Below are positions 20,338-29,858 of a stretch of DNA of 64,000 bases, in pieces. The translations under genes and the position numbers were made by a program. The notes under the pieces were generated by a model that saw only the letters and a program-made list of their open reading frames with translations, had not been told where the DNA came from and made no database searches. The first letter of the stretch is position 1. Every line of letters starts with the position of its first letter. Source of the stretch: Intrasporangium flavum (GTDB lineage Bacteria > Actinomycetota > Actinomycetes > Actinomycetales > Dermatophilaceae); NCBI RefSeq assembly GCF_001956915.1, contig NZ_MLJO01000010.1:62001-126000 (forward strand). Reading direction: 5' to 3'.

Positions 20338-20745
20338 CCACCCCTGTTTTGTCCAGCGCGCCCCGCGGGCGCAATCGCGGCAAGGATAAGGCCTCCACCG
20401 ACCGAGTCCGGCCTGACACCGCGATCTGCGTCGATCCCTTTGGGTGTCCACGCAACCGTGCGACCCGATGCACTCGGACGCCCACGACTGTTCGCACAGC
20501 GTCGTGTGAAATGCCGCCCCCAGCGCGCCGAAGGTCGGGCGTCCCGCGCCTCGTCGGTCGATGACGATCCGTGAGCGCTATGCACCAGATGGTCCAGCAT
20601 GTGCCCCCGCAGCCACGCCTGATTTCGGCGGAAGGGCTGACGGTGATGGGAGTGCGAGCAAGGCTTGACATGGCTTCCCGGTTTGCCGAGGAGTGGCCGG
20701 ATCGGCGGCTGCCACGTCGACGGTGCGGCAGGCCATACGGAGTGA
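20338..20745. other. Intergenic region between divergent genes
   Basis: About 400 bases separate the secreted protein (leftward) and the SpoIIE phosphatase (rightward). A short hairpin, GCGCCC-CGC-GGGCGC at 20358-20372, lies in the leader of the leftward gene. I see no further gene, RNA or clear promoter hexamers. Confidence 0.5.
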
Positions 20746-20748
20746 GTG

Positions 20749-23073
20749 ATGTCGAAAGCTGAGCCCCCAGGCGTCGACCCGCCGTCCAAGCACTCCCTGC
20801 TGCCGAGAAAGCGTCTGATGGTGGTCCTGGAGGCTTTCGCCGCCGCTCCGGTGGACGCCGAGACGCCCCAGCTGGTGATCTCGCAGGCCGTCGCAGCACT
20901 GCGCGCGGCCGGCGGCGTTGTCGCTCTCGTGCACGACGACGCCGTCGAGCCGTTGGCCAGCCTCGGGTACACCCGCTCGGAACAACAGGCGTGCGGTCCG
21001 CTGGAGGTGGGCGACCTGTCCCTGCCCCTGACCTGGGCGGCGACGACCGGGGAGCCGGTGTGGCTGGCCTCGCAAGCTGAGACCGCACAGCGGTTTCCGC
21101 GCATCATCGAGCTGGTGTCCCGCAAGGAGCGCGCCTACGCGGTGCTCCCGTTGCGAACCGCCGGCGTCCTCCTCGGGGTGATGGGCATCAGCTGGGTGGA
21201 GCCGCACGAGTTCAGCCAATCGGACCGTGAGCTGCTGCTGGCGCTGGCCGACATCTGTGCCTTGCACCTGAAGCACTGGCGACGCGACGGAGACGGCGCT
21301 GACGACGCGTCCGTCGACCGGACGCCCTTTCCCACCATCGCGCTGGCGCCGTTGGTGCAGGCCTTGACGGGGTCGGACACCATCGAGGACCTGGCGCGTG
21401 CCGTCGCCGAGCATAGCGCCGCGGCGCTCGGTGCGACGTTCTCCAACATCGCCGTGCGGGAGGTGGGCGCGGCGCACGACGTGGCGCGGGTCTACCACCT
21501 GTCCACCCTGACGCCCGTTGTCGCACAGCGATACCCGACCATCCCCGTCGACGGCTCCACCCCGCTCGGCGCTGCGATGGCCGGGCGCGGTGAGGTGTGG
21601 CTCGGCAACCTGGCGCAGCTCGGGGCGCAGTTCCCGCTCCTGCTGGCCGACACCGCCGCGGCAGGGTTGGCTGCGACCGCGTCGCTGGCGCTGGTCGGGC
21701 ACGACCAGGTGATCGGCGCGCTCGGCCTCGGCTGGGACGCCCCACAGACCTTCCCACCCGCGCAGCGTGACGAGCTGCGCGTCTTCGCCAACCTCGTCGC
21801 CGGCGCGCTCGTGCGGGCCCAGCACGTGACGGCCGAACGAGCCGCACTGGAACGAACCGAACACCTGCACCGGGTCCTGACCGCACTCGTCGCGTCGGCA
21901 TCGCTCACCGACGTGACCAGAGCCGTGCTCGTCGACGGCACGGCCCCCTACGACGCGGCGGCCGCACGCCTGGCCCTCGTCGACGAACGCCACCCCGGGG
22001 CGCTCCTCACCATCGCCAAGGTGGGGCTCCCCGACGACCTGGAGGTCGTCTGGCAGCCCTCCCCGGGCTCGGCCCCTTCGCCGCTGTCCGACGCACGCGT
22101 CACCGTGTCCACGGTGTACCTGCCCACCCTGACCGACCGCGTCGTCCCCGACCCGGACGCCCGGGCGGCCCTGGCACGAGCCGCCCTACCGTGCTGGCTC
22201 GGCCTGCCCCTGCGCATCGGCTCGCGGACCCTCGGCGCCCTCGTCCTCGGCTTCCACGAGGAGAACGCCCTCACCCCCACCGACCTGACGGTGCTGTCCG
22301 GCCTGGGCGCCGCGCTCTCGGAGGCCATCAGCCGGGCCGTCGAGCACGACAGCGACCACGACCTGGCGATGCTCGTCCAGCGAAGCCTCCTGGCCGAGCC
22401 CCTGCCCGACCTCCCCGGAATGCAGGTGAGCGCTCGGTACCTGCCCGCGGACGCCCGATACGGCATCGGCGGCGACTGGTACGACGCCATCCCGCTCGCC
22501 GGCGGCCGCACCCTGCTGACGATCGGGGACGTCGCGGGTCACGACACCAGCGCGGCCGTGGCCATGGGCCAGATCCGCGCCGCGGCCCGAGCGCTGGCAC
22601 CCACCCACGAACCCGCCAGGCTGCTCGAGGAGCTGGACCGGTTCGTCACGGCCACCTCCACCCAGACGATGGTGACGGCCGCCGCCGTCGTCCTGGACCG
22701 CCGCGCCGGCAGTCTGACCTACTCGCTCGCCGGCCATCCTCCCCCGCTGCTGCGCACCCCGGGCTCACCGACGACACCGTTGCACCACGCGGACCCGCCG
22801 CTGGGCGTCATGTTCGCCACCCGACGGCAGCACACCGTCAGGCTCCTACCGGGCAGCGCCCTGGTCCTCTACACCGACGGACTCGTCGAGCGAGAGGGCG
22901 AGCCGATCGACGCCGGACTGCAGCGACTCGCGGGCGTCGTCGACGACAGCCCCGCGGCCACCGCCGAGCACCTGTGTGCCTCCCTGCTCAACAAGTGCAT
23001 GCCCAACCTCCCGCGGCGGGACGACACCGCCATCATCTGCGCCGTCCTCGACCCCCTCGCGCCGGCGAGGTGA
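20749..23073 (+). CDS. Triple-GAF SpoIIE-type PP2C phosphatase
   Basis: A 774-residue cytoplasmic signalling phosphatase. Three GAF-like sensor domains span about 25-175, 200-365 and 375-530. The SpoIIE/RsbU-type PP2C domain covers about 545-770 with GGDWYDAIPL and IGDVAGHDTSAAVAMGQIR (metal-binding Asp). LAGHPPPLL, LVLYTDGLVE and the terminal RRDDTAIICAVL complete the set. Such enzymes dephosphorylate anti-sigma antagonists and so switch stress or light responses. ATG 20749 has GGAG six bases upstream; a GTG directly before is an alternative. No sigma factor or antagonist gene is adjacent. Confidence 0.92.
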   Translation: MSKAEPPGVDPPSKHSLLPRKRLMVVLEAFAAAPVDAETPQLVISQAVAALRAAGGVVALVHDDAVEPLASLGYTRSEQQACGPLEVGDLSLPLTWAATTGEPVWLASQAETAQRFPRIIELVSRKERAYAVLPLRTAGVLLGVMGISWVEPHEFSQSDRELLLALADICALHLKHWRRDGDGADDASVDRTPFPTIALAPLVQALTGSDTIEDLARAVAEHSAAALGATFSNIAVREVGAAHDVARVYHLSTLTPVVAQRYPTIPVDGSTPLGAAMAGRGEVWLGNLAQLGAQFPLLLADTAAAGLAATASLALVGHDQVIGALGLGWDAPQTFPPAQRDELRVFANLVAGALVRAQHVTAERAALERTEHLHRVLTALVASASLTDVTRAVLVDGTAPYDAAAARLALVDERHPGALLTIAKVGLPDDLEVVWQPSPGSAPSPLSDARVTVSTVYLPTLTDRVVPDPDARAALARAALPCWLGLPLRIGSRTLGALVLGFHEENALTPTDLTVLSGLGAALSEAISRAVEHDSDHDLAMLVQRSLLAEPLPDLPGMQVSARYLPADARYGIGGDWYDAIPLAGGRTLLTIGDVAGHDTSAAVAMGQIRAAARALAPTHEPARLLEELDRFVTATSTQTMVTAAAVVLDRRAGSLTYSLAGHPPPLLRTPGSPTTPLHHADPPLGVMFATRRQHTVRLLPGSALVLYTDGLVEREGEPIDAGLQRLAGVVDDSPAATAEHLCASLLNKCMPNLPRRDDTAIICAVLDPLAPAR

Positions 23074-23110
23074 CGACGCAGATGACGGCGGCCTTGGCAC
23101 ACTCTGCACC

Positions 23111-23902
23111 ATGCACTCAGGGGGGCACCGCCAGGCACGACGCTCGCGAACGGTCGGCGGCACAGCGCGGTTCGCGTGCACGTTCGCAGCGCTGGCCGTC
23201 GCACTCACCGCCTGCACGTCGGGCCGGTCGGCGCCGCGCCCGACCGGTCCATCCGTGACGACGCCCGCCGCGCCCACGATGACCGCGGTCGGTGAGGCCG
23301 CCCGGTGCGCGACGCAGAACGACCTCGGCCGCGCCCCGACCAGCGACCTGTCCGATGTCCCCGTCGTGGCCATCTTCGGCGCGGACCGGCCCACGGCCAT
23401 CGAACGCAACGACGTCATCTTCCCCGGCCCGGACGCCGGCGACGCCGACCGATGCCGCCACGCACTCCCGGACCCGGACGCCGTGTCCTGCGACCAGCCG
23501 GCACCGTGGGCGGGCCGGTCCTGGGAGAACCTGGTCAACGCCGCTGGGGCCGAACGCATCCGCCGCGTCGAGGCCCGCACCGACGAAGGCGAGCCGACGC
23601 CAGGCGCCTACTCGGCGTCCCGGTCGGTGGCCTACGTCGAGGTGACCATGGTCGTCGGCGACCCGATGAACCTCTACAGCTTCATCCAGACGGCATTCGC
23701 GCAGTGCGCCCACGGGGACTTCCAGATGGTCGAGGGGATTCCCGTCGTCGTCGGCAGCACACCGATGGCGGGGGTCGGCGACGTGCCTCTGGTCGCGTTC
23801 GTCACGCGCGACCGGGTCGCGTGGGTGACTCTCGGTGGCCGCCGATGGAGCGCCGCCGAACGCGACCACGCCCTGACGACGATCGCGAGGCACCTTGCGT
23901 GA
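23111..23902 (+). CDS. Lipoprotein of unknown function
   Basis: A 263-residue exported protein with a signal ending in the lipobox LTAC (ALAVALTACTSG). The mature region contains four Cys, including ARCATQND, DRCRHALPD and VSCDQPA, likely in disulfides. The C-terminal 110 residues form an alternating beta/alpha domain (VAYVEVTMVVGDPMNLYSF and VPLVAFVTRDRVAWV). The start 37 bases after the phosphatase stop suggests readthrough. I do not recognise the family. Confidence 0.75.
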   Translation: MHSGGHRQARRSRTVGGTARFACTFAALAVALTACTSGRSAPRPTGPSVTTPAAPTMTAVGEAARCATQNDLGRAPTSDLSDVPVVAIFGADRPTAIERNDVIFPGPDAGDADRCRHALPDPDAVSCDQPAPWAGRSWENLVNAAGAERIRRVEARTDEGEPTPGAYSASRSVAYVEVTMVVGDPMNLYSFIQTAFAQCAHGDFQMVEGIPVVVGSTPMAGVGDVPLVAFVTRDRVAWVTLGGRRWSAAERDHALTTIARHLA

Positions 23903-23974
23903 CAGGGCTGCTGGGCTCGCCCGGTCACGCCGCGTCGCGCCGTCAGCAGACGGTCCAGCCCCTAGGCTCGCCGA

Positions 23975-24757
23975 ATGACCACAGGGTCGGGTCCGTCGCG
24001 GCGCACCGTGCTCTCCGGGACATTCGCCCTCGCAGCCGCGGCCGGCCTGTCCGGCTGCTCCGGCACCGACGGGCCGACCCTCAGCGAGGGGGTTATGCCG
24101 AGCCGCTTCGGCGTCGAGTCCGCGCGCTGGAGGCTGGCCGTGCCGCGCACGAGCCAACCCCGTGGGCTCGTCGTCGCCCTTCACGGGCTCGGCGGTGGCG
24201 CCGACGACGCGTTCGGCCTCGGCTTCGGCGACGCCGTCGAGCGGTCGCGGATGGCACTCGCCTCCGTCGACGGCGGGAGGAGCTACTGGCACCCACGCCG
24301 CGACGGCACGGACACCGGCGCGCTGGTCCGAGAGGAGCTCATCCCGACGGCGCTCGAGGCGTCGGGGCTGGCACCGTCCTCACGCGTGGTCCTGCTGGGC
24401 TGGTCGATGGGTGGCTTCGGTGCCCTGCTGCTCGCCAGCGAGCTCGGCCGGACGCGAGTCAGTGGGGTGGTCGCGGCCAGCGCGGCCCTCTGGCAGAAGG
24501 GCAGTGAGACGCCCGCAGCCGCCTACGACGGACGGGCCGACTTCGACCGGTACTCGATCTTCAACCGCCTCGACCTGCTGCGCGGGATCCCGGTGAGGCT
24601 CGACTGCGGGACGTCCGACCCCTTCATCTCGGCCAACCGGGTGCTGGCGCGTCGTCTCCCGACAGCGGAGGCGCACTTCACGTCCGGCGGGCACGACGAC
24701 GACTTCTGGAGCGGGAACGTCGACGCCGAGATGACGTGGGCGGCCGCCCGCTCCTGA
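23975..24757 (+). CDS. Exported alpha/beta hydrolase (esterase-like)
   Basis: A 260-residue serine hydrolase. The N-terminus carries a twin-arginine-like SRRTVLSG and an LSGC lipobox at 25-28, so it is probably a lipid-anchored exported enzyme. The nucleophile elbow is GWSMGG with Ser144. The acid is probably Asp215 in CGTSDPF, and the base His240 in SGGHDDDFW. The oxyanion segment ALHGLGGG is at 69-75. It resembles the putative esterase/D family; the substrate is not known. Confidence 0.85.
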   Translation: MTTGSGPSRRTVLSGTFALAAAAGLSGCSGTDGPTLSEGVMPSRFGVESARWRLAVPRTSQPRGLVVALHGLGGGADDAFGLGFGDAVERSRMALASVDGGRSYWHPRRDGTDTGALVREELIPTALEASGLAPSSRVVLLGWSMGGFGALLLASELGRTRVSGVVAASAALWQKGSETPAAAYDGRADFDRYSIFNRLDLLRGIPVRLDCGTSDPFISANRVLARRLPTAEAHFTSGGHDDDFWSGNVDAEMTWAAARS

Positions 24758-24780
24758 ACCCGCGCCCACTTTCCGACGAG

Positions 24781-25644
24781 ATGGCCATGCTCTGTGATGA
24801 TGGGTGGGTGGCCTCGGACGCGCTGGATATCGACGCGGTCGAAGCGTCCCGGCTGCTCGGCAGACCCGTTCGGGCCGTGGCGCGGTTGTCGGGCGGGGAG
24901 CACGCGGTCACCGCGACCGTCACGGATGGCATCGACATGTACGTGGTGCGCCGGTTCCCACCCGGCGACAGTGCGGTTCGGCACGAGGTGCTGGTGCTGG
25001 ACCGACTCGAGGGGTTGAGAGATCTGGTGCCGGCTCTCGTCGCGCACGACGCCTCGGCCACCGGGCCCGCGATCGTCACCCGCATGCTGCCCGGCACGCC
25101 GCCGTCACAAGGCCTGGCCATCGACACCATCGCGGACCAGCTCGGTGCCGTCCTCGCCCGCATCCATGCTGTGGCCGGCACCGGGTTGCGTGCGGTCCCC
25201 GAAGCACCTCCGGCAGGCGACAGCCCGATCGCCCTGCGAGCGCGGCAGGACTGGCCCGATCTGGACCGGGGCAACGGGGTCCTGACGCACTGGGACTTCT
25301 GGAGCGGCAACACCCTGTGGAACGGCAACACCCTGACCGGAGTGGTCGACTGGTCGGGTGCCCGTCACGGTCCTCGCGGCATCGACCTCGCCTGGAGCCG
25401 CCAGGACGTGGTGCTCCTCGGAGACCGCGACGCCGCCGACACGCTGCTGACGGCGTACCGGAACGCCTCCGGACAGCAGGTCCAGGACATCGCGGCGTGG
25501 GACCGCCGAGCCGCTGCCCAGGCCGAACCGGTCGTCGAGGAGTGGGCCGCCAACTACGCGGGGATCGGTCGCGGACACCTGACCGGCTCCGTCCTCCGGC
25601 GGCGTCTCGACGCCTGGATCGAGGAACTGCTGAGCAGCGAGTGA
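24781..25644 (+). CDS. Aminoglycoside phosphotransferase family (APH-like kinase)
   Basis: A 287-residue small-molecule kinase. The catalytic loop is THWDFWSGNTLW (Asp and Asn as in HxDxxxxN) and the metal-binding part is VVDWSGARHGPRGIDLAW. The N-terminal lobe shows RLSGGEHAVTATV and VVRRFPP. The start at 24781 follows the hydrolase stop by 23 bases; an upstream in-frame ATG would overlap it. The true substrate may be an amino sugar, homoserine or choline rather than an antibiotic. Confidence 0.85.
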   Translation: MAMLCDDGWVASDALDIDAVEASRLLGRPVRAVARLSGGEHAVTATVTDGIDMYVVRRFPPGDSAVRHEVLVLDRLEGLRDLVPALVAHDASATGPAIVTRMLPGTPPSQGLAIDTIADQLGAVLARIHAVAGTGLRAVPEAPPAGDSPIALRARQDWPDLDRGNGVLTHWDFWSGNTLWNGNTLTGVVDWSGARHGPRGIDLAWSRQDVVLLGDRDAADTLLTAYRNASGQQVQDIAAWDRRAAAQAEPVVEEWAANYAGIGRGHLTGSVLRRRLDAWIEELLSSE

Positions 25645-25730
25645 GCGGCCACGCCGCGTTGACGGCGGCCGCACGACGGATGGCGGGCGGAGCAGTTCCC
25701 GCTCGAGGACCCCACGACGGAGAGACGCTC

Positions 25731-26189
25731 ATGGCCGACGAGGCACCAGCAGCCGGCGCACCCGACCGGTTCACCATTCGACCGGACGACTACCACGTCC
25801 CGTACGCGGGGACCGCCGATGACGGCCGGAAGTTCTTCCTGAGCGACGAGCTGTTCACCCACGACGGCCTCGCCTGGGTCGGCCTGTTCTGGTGGAAACC
25901 AGATGGGACCTTCGACGAGGTCCAGGTCGCCCGTCTCGGCAGGACCGACGGAGTACCTCCCGGACAGGCGGCCCCCGGTCACGGCAAGGACACGGTCGCG
26001 GAGCAGCTCGCCCGACTCGGCCACTACGTCTCCGAACCCATCACCGTCGAGCCGTTCACGACGACGATCGACGGGGTCGAGTTCGGATGGAAGGTCAACC
26101 ACTCCGACGGCATGGTCACGATCAACATCGAGCCTGGCGACTTCATCTGCTACTACGAGCCGTGGGACGGCTACGAGTACGACACCTGA
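25731..26189 (+). CDS. Conserved hypothetical protein
   Basis: A 152-residue acidic protein with many aromatic residues (VGLFWWKPDG, FICYYEPWDGYEYDT). It has no signal peptide or membrane segment. Codon use and composition fit a real gene, and the ATG at 25731 starts the region of good coding character. I do not recognise the family and assign no function. Confidence 0.55.
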   Translation: MADEAPAAGAPDRFTIRPDDYHVPYAGTADDGRKFFLSDELFTHDGLAWVGLFWWKPDGTFDEVQVARLGRTDGVPPGQAAPGHGKDTVAEQLARLGHYVSEPITVEPFTTTIDGVEFGWKVNHSDGMVTINIEPGDFICYYEPWDGYEYDT

Positions 26190-26386
26190 GCGGGTTGCGA
26201 CCCAGAGTCGACCGACGCCCCGCGCCGGGCGTGCGCAGCGACTGCGCAAGGTAGCGCCTGCGCAAGGCACCCCCTCCAGGGCTCGACGGCACGGCACGCA
26301 GATGCGGTGATTCCGCCGAGCGGTTCTGCTGACGTGCCAGTGAAGCCCGCGAGGCTAGCCTGAGAGCCCTACGGCAAGGAGTCACC

Positions 26387-26800
26387 GTGTCTGCCTTTCC
26401 CGTCCTGCTCCACACCGCGATCGACGCGCGAGACTGCCGGGCACTCGCCGAGTTCTATCGTCAGCTGCTGGGGCTGCACTATCGGGCCGGCGAGGAACCG
26501 CCGACGGATGGGAGTCCCGACGACGCCGACTGGCTGGTTCTGCTCGACGGCAACGGCAGTCGCGTCCTGACCATTCAGCGAAAGACCGACACCGCTCCCC
26601 CGACCTGGCCCTCGGAGCAGGTGCCGATGCAGATGCACATGGACTTCAGGGTGCCCACCGCTGAAGAGCTCGAGCGGCATCGGGAGCGCGCGGAGGATCT
26701 CGGCGCCCAACTGCTCCACGACCGGTCGAAGGACGAGGGCGAGCCTCTCTACGTGCTCGCCGATCCCGCGGGCCACCCGTTCTGCCTCCTGGTCCAGTAG
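26387..26800 (+). CDS. VOC family protein
   Basis: A 137-residue protein with paired beta-alpha-beta-beta-beta modules of the vicinal oxygen chelate fold: LHTAIDARDCRALAEFYRQL and MQMHMDFRVPTAEELERH. It ends in VLADPAGHPFCLL, the conserved closing strand. Members include glyoxalases, dioxygenases and drug-binding proteins; no specific ligand can be read. It starts with GTG at 26387. Confidence 0.85.
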   Translation: MSAFPVLLHTAIDARDCRALAEFYRQLLGLHYRAGEEPPTDGSPDDADWLVLLDGNGSRVLTIQRKTDTAPPTWPSEQVPMQMHMDFRVPTAEELERHRERAEDLGAQLLHDRSKDEGEPLYVLADPAGHPFCLLVQ

Positions 26801-26949
26801 GGCCGGGCTCCGGGGACGCAGCGCACGGGTAGGTCCCTCGTCGAGAGCTGCTATCGGTTCGAGAACCAAGGCGTACCCGACACCCTTCCCGTGTTTGGCC
26901 GTACCGTTCGGCGTGGCTGGTCACGTCAATTCGGAAGGAGGGAGGCATC

Positions 26950-27195
26950 GTGGTTCGGGGCCTGTCGCTCCAGCAGCGACTCCTGATCGTCGGCTCCGTC
27001 GTGGTGTCCGTCACCTACGTGTTGCCCATGACGTTCCTCCTCGGCGCCGCGGCCGCCACGTCGGTCTGGGACCCAGTCATGGCCGTGCGATCGAGCCACC
27101 GCGGATGGTTCATCGCGTGGCTCTCCGGCCTGGCCCTGGCCGTTCTCGGCGCGGTCATGACCTTCGTCGTGCTCCCGCGCCTTCCTTCCATCTGA
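26950..27195 (+). CDS. Small two-TM membrane protein
   Basis: An 81-residue protein from a GTG start with GGAAGGAGGGAGG just upstream. Hydrophobic segments lie at about 11-36 (LIVGSVVVSVTYVLPMTFLL) and 54-76. It has no recognisable family. The strong ribosome-binding site supports it as real. Confidence 0.6.
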   Translation: MVRGLSLQQRLLIVGSVVVSVTYVLPMTFLLGAAAATSVWDPVMAVRSSHRGWFIAWLSGLALAVLGAVMTFVVLPRLPSI

Positions 27196-27344
27196 CTCCC
27201 GCTCGACCTCCGATGCACGCGACTGCGCGCGCTGCCTGTTCCGCGTCCGGGACAGACGGACGCTGAGGCCGCGCGTGGCGGCCACGTTCGCACGGGTCAG
27301 TCCACCCTTCGGGCGGGCTGCCGGTCGTCAGAGATGATGAACGC

Positions 27345-27878
27345 ATGCCAGTCCGCTCAATCTGCCCGGACAAGGTCGCCGAGCTCCAGGCGGTTCCCCT
27401 GTCCTACCCGGCCAACGCGACAGAAGCCGGCCGGGCGCCGCTGGGCTACAAGCACTTTCAGGCCACGGCGCTGCTCACGCGAAGGGACTTCGAAGGCCTG
27501 GCCAGCGATCTGATGAGCTGGCGGATGCACGAAAGGGCGGGTCTTCGTGTCCGCGCCTCAGTTGCCACCGCGAAGGTCGGCGCCATTGTCGTGATGCGGC
27601 TCGGGCTTGGCCCCTTGTCGCTCCGGATTCCCTGCCGTGTCGTCCGGGTCGTCGATGAACCAGACCGGCGCGGGTTCACCTACGGCACACTTCCGGGGCA
27701 CCCGGAGTCCGGCGAGGAGCGGTTCGTCCTGGAGCGCCAGACCGACGGTGCCATCCGCTTCACGGTCACCGGGGTGTCCAGGCCCGCGTCCGTGCTCGCG
27801 AGACTCGGAGGGCCCGTCACTCGACTCGTTCAGGACCGGATGACGCAGCGCTACCTCGGGGCCCTAGACCGGCTCTGA
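27345..27878 (+). CDS. DUF1990 family protein
   Basis: A 177-residue protein with the DUF1990 features LSYPANATEA, WRMHERAGLRV, a central CRVVRVVDEPDRRGFTYGTL and ERFVLERQTDGAIRF. The family is common in actinobacteria and plants and is predicted to have a lipid- or ligand-binding START-like fold. No activity is established. Its 3' end overlaps the 3' end of the convergent GAF/HATPase gene by 15 bases. Confidence 0.85.
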   Translation: MPVRSICPDKVAELQAVPLSYPANATEAGRAPLGYKHFQATALLTRRDFEGLASDLMSWRMHERAGLRVRASVATAKVGAIVVMRLGLGPLSLRIPCRVVRVVDEPDRRGFTYGTLPGHPESGEERFVLERQTDGAIRFTVTGVSRPASVLARLGGPVTRLVQDRMTQRYLGALDRL

Positions 27879-28787
27879 GAGTTTCGGTTCCACGGTCGGT
27901 TCGAGCACGAACCACACGGTCATCCCGACGGCGTCGAGCTCCGAGCCCCACCTGCTTGCCACCGCACTGACGATCTGGAGACCGCGACCGTGGACCGCCA
28001 GCGGCTCCACGGAGACCCGGCTGAGGTCGACCACCCGGCTCGACCCGCCGTCGCGGATGGTCGTGGTCAGCACGCCGTGGTCGAGGACGACGCGCAGCTC
28101 GCACCCGGACTCCGTGTGGATGACGGCGTTGGTGACCAGCTCACTCAGGCACAGGACCGCGTCCTCGATCGTGTCCGCGTCCACGCCCCAGCCGGACAGG
28201 CTGCTCCTCATGAAGCCCCGCGCGGGCCCCACCGCCGAGGGGTGCGCGACGACCCGGTAGGTGGCGGCCATTGCCCCCTCCGGGACCGGCTCGTCCGTGA
28301 GGGACCGGCTGGCGTGCGTCGTGGCGCGCTGGGCGCGACGCAGCCCGGCACCCAACCTCGCCCCCAGGTCCTCGAGGCCCTGCATCTGTTGATGGTCGAA
28401 CGGCTGAGGAGTGTCGTAGAAGAGGGCGAAGCCGCCGTGGACGTGTCCGGCCGACACCATCGGCACGGAAGCGATCGCGCACGTGCTCGCGGCCTGTCGG
28501 CCGATGAAGGCGGGATACTCGCCGGCGAGGTGATCGAGGGTGCCCACGACCTGCTCGCCGGTGCGCACCGAGTGGTTGAGCGGCACGTCCTCGTACGCAT
28601 CGACCTCACACCAGTCGACAGCGACCCCGTTGTCGCGGTCGCTGGCGCTGAAGAGCAGTCGTCGTCCACCACCTTCGGCCAGCGCCAGCCCGGCTCGGTG
28701 GACGCCGGGCATCGCACTGAGCTCCGCGAGCGCGGACCGCACCCAGGTGTCCCCGTCCGGGGCCCCGGCGTCGGCTGAGTGCACCAC
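27864..28787 (-). CDS. GAF domain protein with RsbW-like HATPase
   Basis: A 307-residue signalling protein. Residues 10-155 form a GAF-like sensor. Residues about 175-300 form a GHKL ATPase of the anti-sigma RsbW type, with SELVTNAVIHTES (N box) and AVHGRGLQIV (G box). Such kinases phosphorylate antagonist proteins in partner-switching circuits. The PP2C phosphatase at 20.7 kb carries out the opposite reaction type, so the two could share a pathway, but they are 5 kb apart. No sigma factor or antagonist is nearby. Confidence 0.85.
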   Translation of the reverse strand: MVHSADAGAPDGDTWVRSALAELSAMPGVHRAGLALAEGGGRRLLFSASDRDNGVAVDWCEVDAYEDVPLNHSVRTGEQVVGTLDHLAGEYPAFIGRQAASTCAIASVPMVSAGHVHGGFALFYDTPQPFDHQQMQGLEDLGARLGAGLRRAQRATTHASRSLTDEPVPEGAMAATYRVVAHPSAVGPARGFMRSSLSGWGVDADTIEDAVLCLSELVTNAVIHTESGCELRVVLDHGVLTTTIRDGGSSRVVDLSRVSVEPLAVHGRGLQIVSAVASRWGSELDAVGMTVWFVLEPTVEPKLSEPV

Positions 28788-28859
28788 CCCATCAGGGTAG
28801 GTGGCCGAGCTCGTCGCCGAAAACTGCCGCGCCCCCTCCTCGTCCTCGCAGCGACGCTC

Positions 28860-29252
28860 CTAGACGTTGACCTCGAACCCGAGGTCGTAGTCGCTGGCGG
28901 CGACTCCGCCCGATCCCCAGTTCTCGGGAGGGCTCTCGCGCAGGAGGATCGAGACGTGCTCCCGTGGGATGCCGTGCTCGGCGAGCCGCTCCACGATCTG
29001 CCGGTAGAGCTCGCGCTTGGCCCCGATCGACCGCCCGGAGAAGCAGTCGATCGTGACCCGCAGATAGGTGTCGGCGACCCCCTCCTCGAGCCCGTTGACC
29101 ATGGCGTGCGGCTCGAACTCCATCAGGCGGATGAAGCGATCCTCTTCCGGGATCCGGAAGGCCGCGACCAGCGCGCCGTGCACGGCATCCATGAGGTCGA
29201 CCTGTTGGGCCGGGGTGTAGCTGCGACGGACCTCGATCAGGGTGCTCGGCAT
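28860..29252 (-). CDS. Tautomerase superfamily protein
   Basis: A 130-residue protein starting MPSTLIEVRRSYTPAQQ. Pro at position 2 becomes the N-terminal catalytic base after Met removal, as in 4-oxalocrotonate tautomerase and malonate semialdehyde decarboxylase families. The start at 29252 is fixed by this Pro. The GRSIGAKRELYRQIVERL helix is also typical. The substrate is unknown. Confidence 0.85.
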   Translation of the reverse strand: MPSTLIEVRRSYTPAQQVDLMDAVHGALVAAFRIPEEDRFIRLMEFEPHAMVNGLEEGVADTYLRVTIDCFSGRSIGAKRELYRQIVERLAEHGIPREHVSILLRESPPENWGSGGVAASDYDLGFEVNV

Positions 29253-29381
29253 CGACGGGCCTCTCGGGCGACGCGGACAAGGGCACCATGCTCGCACCAG
29301 AGCACGCTCGATGCCCGTCGCGCCACGTTCGGCGAGCACACACACCACTCCTCTGCCGTCCCGGAGCGATAGGACTGGTCG

Positions 29382-29795
29382 ATGAGAACACTGCACATCG
29401 GGCTCAGGGTCTCCGACCTGACCCGCTCCCTCGCGTTCTACCGCGTACTCGGCTACGAGGTCGTCGGGACCGTGCCCGAGACGGAGTTCGGCAGCCTGAC
29501 GATGCTCAAGCTCCCCGGCGACGAGTTCGTGGCCCTCGAGCTCGCGCATCGCCCCGGCGCTGGAAGGATCGACCCGCAGGGTCTGAACCACTTTGTCGTC
29601 CAGGTCGAGTCCATGGGCGCCGCTGTCGCCAAACTCGCGGCCGCTGGAGTCGTCGCCGAGACGCCCCACTCGCCCGACGGCTCCCCGGACTTCTGGACCT
29701 CGTGGCTGACCGATCCCGACGGCTACCGCATCGAGCTCGTGCAGTGGCCCGACGGTCACGCCGACGGCATGAGCGCGGACGACTTCGGCGGCTAA
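29382..29795 (+). CDS. Glyoxalase I-like VOC protein
   Basis: A 137-residue metalloenzyme-like protein with LHIGLRVSDLTRSLAFYRVL at the N-terminus and LNHFVVQVESMGAAVAKL in the second module. LTDPDGYRIELVQW closes the fold. His5, the Glu in FVALELAH, His in LNHFVV and Glu in IELVQW fit the four metal ligands of lactoylglutathione lyase. Actinobacteria usually use mycothiol instead of glutathione, so the thiol cofactor is uncertain. Confidence 0.87.
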   Translation: MRTLHIGLRVSDLTRSLAFYRVLGYEVVGTVPETEFGSLTMLKLPGDEFVALELAHRPGAGRIDPQGLNHFVVQVESMGAAVAKLAAAGVVAETPHSPDGSPDFWTSWLTDPDGYRIELVQWPDGHADGMSADDFGG

Positions 29796-29858
29796 CGACG
29801 CCGGCGCGAACCGGGTAATTGCCGTGACACCGAGTGGCTGCGTCTGGAGAATCCTCGG

